Origin: Stramenopiles sp. TOSAG23-6
Taxonomy: Eukaryota > Sar
Direction: 5' to 3'
DNA length: 10,671 bases
Assembly (NCBI GenBank): GCA_900128565.1
Contig: LT636191.1
Span: 538-11,208 of the forward strand
Shown piece after piece: positions 6,611 through 10,671 of this stretch (its first letter is position 1; every line of letters starts with the position of its first letter). The position numbers and the translations under genes are program-made. The notes under the pieces are model-generated. The model had not been told where the DNA came from. It did not search any database and was given only the letters and a program-made list of their open reading frames with translations.

Positions 6611-7132
6611 TCAATTTTCGTTTTGTTCATTCATAGGTCCATATACTTTCACTGCACTATGTTCCTTTTGATATGTTAAAAGTCTCTTACAACGTCTTGC
6701 GAGAAACGCACGAGTGTGTTGTTTAAAATTCAGTTTAATATCCCTAGCCATGGCACCGTAGTCTTCGCCGTATTTGTTCATCAACTTGTTGAGATAGATT
6801 TTATCCTCAGGGCTTACATGAGCTCGTGGTTTACCGCTAACTGAAAGATCAACGCCACCTAACGGTAGGTCAAATAACTCCACTATATCTGTTTCTGCTT
6901 TTGTAGCATGTATTGCATGTTCCGATATTTGTTTCGAACCAGCCAAGTTACCATTAGAGTCAAAGGCTAGGCCAAGTTTAGCATAGTTTTGTCGTAGAGT
7001 TTTGGCATGGTTCCATCGCTTTGCAATCTTTTCGTTTGCAAAAGAGTTGCTAATATGGTGTAACCGACTTTTCTGTTTTCGCTTAACACGAGTTCCACCC
7101 TTTCTTCGTATAGCTTTTCTTGATCTAACCAT
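6611..7132 (-). CDS. NOP16: ribosome biogenesis protein Nop16, right copy
   Basis: Identical mirror of the copy at 4491-5012: 173 residues, basic N-terminus, KTLRQNYAKLGL block and the C-terminal YGEDY...ARDIKLNFKQHT signature of Nop16, a nucleolar 60S assembly factor. The start is the ATG at 7132-7130. A complete, undamaged copy, so if the palindrome is real the cell has two intact genes here. Confidence 0.92.
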   Translation of the reverse strand: MVRSRKAIRRKGGTRVKRKQKSRLHHISNSFANEKIAKRWNHAKTLRQNYAKLGLAFDSNGNLAGSKQISEHAIHATKAETDIVELFDLPLGGVDLSVSGKPRAHVSPEDKIYLNKLMNKYGEDYGAMARDIKLNFKQHTRAFLARRCKRLLTYQKEHSAVKVYGPMNEQNEN

Positions 7133-7217
7133 TTCTTCTTTCACGTATCAACAATATAACTGATATAAAACTATAGAAACAACTATAGAATAAAGTGAAA
7201 AAGTTCAACAACTTTCG

Positions 7218-7427
7218 ATGAGTAAGAGTCATCATTTTCTATACATGTCGACGATTTTTTGCGCTGAACTGAAGAGAACCGGGTACCCTACATTTTTTTC
7301 TATCAAAATATTAAAGCAGGTTTGTCAGAAATACTTTCAGTCCGCAATTTTCGCAACTTTTGCTTGTGTTGTGCCTGTCTGTGGGTTTCGCGTCGAAAGT
7401 CATAAGTCAGATTGATATTAAGGTAAG
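7218..7427 (+). other. possible non-coding leader exon or small ORF ending at a splice donor
   Basis: A 65-residue ATG frame (7218-7415) of unremarkable composition is followed after its stop by AAG|GTAAGT at about 7420-7428, a near-perfect 5' splice site on the eL32 strand. One reading is a 5' leader exon of the eL32 transcript, with an intron of about 600 nt ending at or near the pyrimidine-bearing CTCCCCTTACAATAAAG just before the eL32 ATG at 8022. The alternative is a chance donor match in promoter DNA. The mirrored copy is 4196-4405 on the minus strand. The 65-residue peptide resembles no family I know. Confidence 0.3.
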
Positions 7428-7783
7428 TAAAATCTCTCCCAACGATGCTTGAATCCTCATTTTTTGGTATTTAATACATGTATTGTTATAGTTCAAGGCA
7501 ATGCGCACCTGTACATGTCTTCTTTAGGATATACTTCTCCTAAATTTGTTCATGTAACAACAAGTACGGTGATGGCCGCTCGACGAGCTTGAGAGACCTC
7601 TTCCTCTACTGTTTCCCACACAGTAATGATTTATTATACTATGTGTACAACAAGTACGCTCTCAAAAGTGTACAAGTAATGAATCTATGAGAATGGATGA
7701 GTTGATAGTATAGAAGTAATGATATACTCAAACTTTCTCCATGCTTCTTTCATTGACACTCTAGAGAGTGAGCTCATTATAAC

Positions 7784-7835
7784 TTTTATCGGTTTCTCTT
7801 CTTTTTATCGGTTTCTCTTCTTTTATCGGTTTTTC
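7784..7835 (+). repeat. three copies of TTTTATCGGTTTCTC upstream of eL32 (right)
   Basis: Copies of TTTTATCGG at 7784-7792, 7803-7811 and 7821-7829, the first two followed by TTTCTCTTC and the third by TTTTTC. Mirror of 3788-3839. Candidate regulatory array for the ribosomal-protein gene. Confidence 0.55.
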
Positions 7836-8021
7836 TTTGTGTGTTTTTCACATTTTTATTCCTACTACACACTACGAACTTACATGCATGTACACATACA
7901 TATATGTGCATAGTAGTGGCGTGTATATCGTGTATTTTTCGTTTCACTCAAATAATAATATTTGGAACATGTAGACTAACCCTCAAAATACTCTTGATTC
8001 ATATCTCCCCTTACAATAAAG

Positions 8022-8429
8022 ATGGTCGCCGCAGCTCCTCTCAAAACCATGAAAAAGGTCAAGAAACGCACGAAAGCATTCAAGCGTTTCCAATCCAATC
8101 GCTTCATGCGTGTCAAAGAATCGTGGCGTCGTCCTCGTGGTATTGATTGCCGCGTTAGACGTCGCTTCCGTGGTGCCATCAAAATGGCAAATATTGGTTA
8201 CGGAAACAACAAAAAGACTCGTCACGTCTTGCCATGTGGTCTCAAAAAATTCCGTGTTTCCAACACTGCTGAACTTGAGATGCTCATCATGCAGAACCGT
8301 AAATTTGCTGCTGAAATTTGCCACAATGTTTCCGCTAGAAAACGTAAGATGATTGTTGATCGCGCTGCTGAACTCCGAATTACAGTTCTCAATGCGAACG
8401 GACGTCTTCGTGCTGAAGAAGCTGAATAA
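8022..8429 (+). CDS. RPL32: 60S ribosomal protein eL32, right copy
   Basis: Identical mirror of 3194-3601: 135 residues with the eL32 blocks [26 protein letters not shown] and the C-terminal RAAEL...RLRAEEAE. It starts at AAAGATGG and ends at TAA 8427-8429. Intact and intronless within the coding region. A non-coding first exon upstream is possible (see 7218-7427). Confidence 0.97.
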   Translation: MVAAAPLKTMKKVKKRTKAFKRFQSNRFMRVKESWRRPRGIDCRVRRRFRGAIKMANIGYGNNKKTRHVLPCGLKKFRVSNTAELEMLIMQNRKFAAEICHNVSARKRKMIVDRAAELRITVLNANGRLRAEEAE

Positions 8430-8984
8430 GTGCTCAATTATGATGTTTTAGTGTTACTATAGTAATGATGGCTTATATATATATTACATATAATATATTA
8501 TATTGCATATTATTCAAGTATAGTATACACAACGTATTACGATGTACTTTGAACTAATCTGACGACTAAGATTCGAATGTATTCAATTTATTCGGGCTTA
8601 GCAAGCGATGAGAAAATAAATTGTCGTTGACTTCCAAAATAATAATATTTCATTTTGTTTTGTTTTTTTATTCAAATGTTTAATTTATTTTTACATTCTT
8701 TTTATTCTTTTTATGTATATAGTTCTTACATCTATCAATCATATTTGTGTGTTTATATTTCTTACAATATTCAATATTGGCTTAAACTATACCACCAAGT
8801 ATCATTATACTAGTTGTATTAATAATGTTGTGATTTTTCAATACTTCAAGTCCATGTCACTATTTATCACTATATATATTATAGTAAAGATCATGAAAGG
8901 CCATGAAAGGTCATGAAAGGTCATGAAAGCCCATGAGAAAGCCCAAGAAAGCCCATGAAGAGTTGTTGTCCAAACTTTTAAAAA
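8430..8984. other. convergent intergenic region, eL32 / canopy (right)
   Basis: Mirror of 2639-3193. Contains the eL32-side hairpin at 8566-8601, AATAAA at 8615-8620 as a possible eL32 polyadenylation signal, an AT-rich stretch, and the CATGACCTTT-type array at 8886-8957. No convincing gene. Confidence 0.6.
8886..8957. repeat. 10-12-bp tandem array AAAGSYCATG (right)
   Basis: Reverse complement of the seven-unit array at 2666-2737, lying 28 nt past the stop of the right canopy copy on the minus strand. Confidence 0.85.
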
Positions 8985-9614
8985 TTATAATTCACGCAGT
9001 TCGTTTTCCAATTGTAAAGAATGGTCAAAGTCCATACCAATATCAACACACCAAGTGTTCTCCTTTACACACAAAAATGTTTCTAAAAAATCTTGACCGT
9101 TTGTGTATAGCATATTTATATCATCTTCGTAATCTCCAAGTAAATCGCCACATAAATTTGTAAAAAAATTCCACATCCAAGCACCTCGCGTACGACTGAT
9201 TTCATTTGACTTTGAAAAAAGAGTTGTGACTCTGTTATTTCTTTTCTGTAAACCATATTGTTCAGCTACGTTAGGAATTTGAGTTTCCTTTCGCTTCTTG
9301 TGGGACTTATGCGAGAAATCTACTGATGGTGGCTCTTCACATATAAATTCCAAAACTTCAGACCTTTCGAATTCTTTGACTTTGTTGCTATTGCCCCGTT
9401 TCCTATCAAGATTTACAAGAGCCTCGTACATTTCAAAAGAAATTGCACGACACGCCGTACACTTCAGTCGTTTCATTATTGGCTTCTGTTCAAAAGCTGG
9501 TATAAGTTGCTCTGTCGCAATTTTATCAGTTATGTTTTTGCCTTGTGCGCATTGTTTTGTGTCACATAAAATAGCCACAAAGAGAGTCAAGAACCAACTT
9601 AATGAAAGTGTCAT
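8985..9614 (-). CDS. canopy-like (DUF3456) saposin-type ER/secretory protein, right copy
   Basis: Identical mirror of 2009-2638: 209 residues, signal peptide, six-cysteine canopy pattern (CTAC, C92, C155, C182, C189) and an LREL C-terminus. ATG at 9614-9612; the in-frame GTG nine bases upstream is not used. Intact. Confidence 0.75.
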   Translation of the reverse strand: MTLSLSWFLTLFVAILCDTKQCAQGKNITDKIATEQLIPAFEQKPIMKRLKCTACRAISFEMYEALVNLDRKRGNSNKVKEFERSEVLEFICEEPPSVDFSHKSHKKRKETQIPNVAEQYGLQKRNNRVTTLFSKSNEISRTRGAWMWNFFTNLCGDLLGDYEDDINMLYTNGQDFLETFLCVKENTWCVDIGMDFDHSLQLENELREL

Positions 9615-10027
9615 TGTAGTCACCTTTTAAAGGCAGGATCAATCAATATAATGAATAGTTTTATAAGAGAATTCAAATCTACGTATCAACCTATACTACT
9701 TCAAATCAAAGTTTTTGTCTTTTCGTTTTGTCTTTCTTTTTGGTTTTTTTGGTGTCTCCTCGTCTCCCAAATTATATTGTGAACAAACCTGCCAAAGCAA
9801 TCCGAATCCAACACCATCATCAGTTGTTTTTTTTTCACTCTGCTATATTTAGATTTGGCATTAGTACGGGTAGTACGTAGTACGACTACACTACGGTAGC
9901 AGTACTATTTCTGTAGTACCAACTACTACTAGATTACTTCTACGCATACCATGTATACAAGTGAGTAAGAGTAAATAATGAAATAATATGCAACATATAT
10001 TCATCATTTTATAAAAGATTAAAAGTT
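9615..10027. promoter_or_regulatory. divergent intergenic region, canopy / IQ gene (right)
   Basis: Mirror of 1596-2008, with the GTAC/GTAG-word cluster at 9861-9938. No gene seen; presumed promoters of both flanking genes. Confidence 0.5.
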
Positions 10028-10671
10028 ATGACTGACGAAGCAGCCCTAGAGACTTGGTATGAACTTCATGACGAAAAGCTTTTCGAAATTAGCCAACAAC
10101 AAAAGTTTCGAGAGCGGTTACGCAACTTTCCCAGTAGACACGTCGTTTCAATGCAGAAGCTACAGCCCTATATTCGTGGTTTTCTTTGTAGGCGAGATAG
10201 TGTACAACAAATATTTATACAACAAGCCCAGGATAGGCAACGCCGTGTTTCTTTGGAGATTGATGTTTTACGTAAAAATATTGGAAAAAAATTAACTTTT
10301 ACTGGAAAGAAACGAAACTTTCTTCGCCTCTTTCGAAATACATCCACCAGTGAGTCTGATACATTACATTTTCCACAATTTATACATGTTTTAGAAGTGT
10401 GTCTTTTTGGTGTTGGTGACACAAATTCCAAAAATAGCCAATGTAAAACTGAGTTTTCTTTCCGTGAAAAAAAAAATAGCCAATGTAAAACTGAATTTTC
10501 TTTCCGCGAAAAAAAGCTTCTTTTTCTTTGTTTAGCTTCAGAAGGTTTAGAATTAGTACACATAACAGAGTTCATTACATTTATATTTGGACCTCAATTT
10601 GCCATGGAAATTTTAGAAAACGAATCAATACAAAGAGAAAATGAAAAATGGAATGAAACTCATAAAAAGAA
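10028..10671 (+). CDS. IQ-motif protein, right copy, runs off window
   Basis: Open from ATG 10028 to the window edge (214 full codons), so the protein is 3'-incomplete. Residues 45-55 (LQPYIRGFLCR) fit the IQ motif [ILV]QxxxRGxxx[RK], a calmodulin or EF-hand-protein binding helix. Two later segments, SESDTLHFPQFIHVLE (108-123) and SEGLELVHITEFITFI (171-186), look like degenerate EF-hand halves ending in an FxxF/I helix, without a full set of calcium ligands. Residues 136-163 are two copies of a 14-residue block. Past the palindrome end (10616) the frame continues naturally as ENESIQRENEKWNETHKK, a charged, probably helical stretch, which argues that the right flank is the native context. The function is unknown; calmodulin-type regulation is an inference from the IQ motif. 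Head-to-head with the canopy gene. Confidence 0.7.
   Translation, partial: MTDEAALETWYELHDEKLFEISQQQKFRERLRNFPSRHVVSMQKLQPYIRGFLCRRDSVQQIFIQQAQDRQRRVSLEIDVLRKNIGKKLTFTGKKRNFLRLFRNTSTSESDTLHFPQFIHVLEVCLFGVGDTNSKNSQCKTEFSFREKKNSQCKTEFSFREKKLLFLCLASEGLELVHITEFITFIFGPQFAMEILENESIQRENEKWNETHKK
10431..10514. repeat. 42-bp tandem duplication inside IQ-motif gene (right copy)
   Basis: Mirror of 1109-1192. Two in-frame 42-nt units coding NSQCKTEFSFREKK twice. Confidence 0.9.

Larger units (their letters stand above)
7133..8021. promoter_or_regulatory. divergent Nop16 / eL32 intergenic region (right)
   Basis: Mirror of 3602-4490. In the eL32 direction it carries AGTAATGA three times (7622-7629, 7675-7682, 7715-7722), the TTTTATCGGTTTCTC triple repeat at 7784-7835, and palindrome TACATGCATGTA at 7881-7892. 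TTCTATAGTT pairs (read on the minus strand) lie at 7169-7190 next to NOP16. Confidence 0.55.
1007..10616. repeat. giant spacerless palindrome, two 4,805-bp arms
   Basis: Left arm 1007-5811 is the reverse complement of right arm 5812-10616. Every position x on the left matches 11623-x on the right wherever I compared them, and all translated frames recur identically. The palindrome ends where 1006 (T on the minus strand) faces 10617 (A). There is no spacer at the centre. Arms this long, identical and spacerless are unstable in most cells and are also a classic product of fold-back reads or amplification chimeras, so the structure is certain in the sequence but not certain in the genome. Confidence 0.98.

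Noticed and set aside
1007-10616. Transposon with long terminal inverted repeats, or viral hairpin/inverted terminal repeat
   Set aside because: No transposase, integrase or viral gene is present. The arms hold ordinary cellular genes, there is no interior between the repeats, and no target-site duplication is seen at the ends.

Overview
This is AT-rich nuclear DNA from a compact-genome microbial eukaryote. It carries cytosolic ribosomal protein eL32, the nucleolar ribosome-assembly factor Nop16, a canopy/saposin-like secretory protein, an IQ-motif protein and at least one spliced membrane-protein gene. Stops are TAA and TGA and no in-frame stops need recoding, so the code looks standard (not ciliate-type). 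Lineage cannot be fixed from this window; a protist is more likely than an animal or plant, but this is inference.

The dominant structure is one giant spacerless palindrome, 1007-10616. Left arm 1007-5811 and right arm 5812-10616 are 4,805 bp each, and position x on the left pairs with 11623-x on the right. I found no mismatch in any segment compared, and every ORF recurs with an identical translation. The centre lies between 5811 and 5812, inside an A/T hairpin (T19, a 14-bp palindrome, A19). So there are really only about 5.8 kb of distinct sequence here, most of it present twice.

Gene order in each arm, from outer end to centre: IQ-motif protein (reading outward); divergent intergenic of about 410 bp; canopy-like protein (inward); convergent intergenic of about 555 bp; eL32 (outward); a long divergent intergenic of about 890 bp with repeated promoter-like motifs; Nop16 (inward); short convergent spacer; and the 3' part of a single-pass membrane-protein gene, read outward from the centre. 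Both copies of that membrane-protein gene lack their 5' end because the palindrome axis cuts it.

The flanks differ. On the right (10617-10671) the IQ-motif reading frame simply continues to the window edge, so this side looks native. On the left (1-1006) the sequence jumps, inside the IQ-protein codons, to a TTAGGG-like tract and then to an unrelated Q/N/K-rich low-complexity reading frame.

The eL32/Nop16 pair is a head-to-head arrangement of two ribosome-related genes, which may share regulation. The palindrome is either a very recent fold-back duplication or fusion, or a fold-back assembly/amplification artefact. The sequence alone cannot separate these, and the artefact explanation must be taken seriously because the arms are identical and have no spacer.
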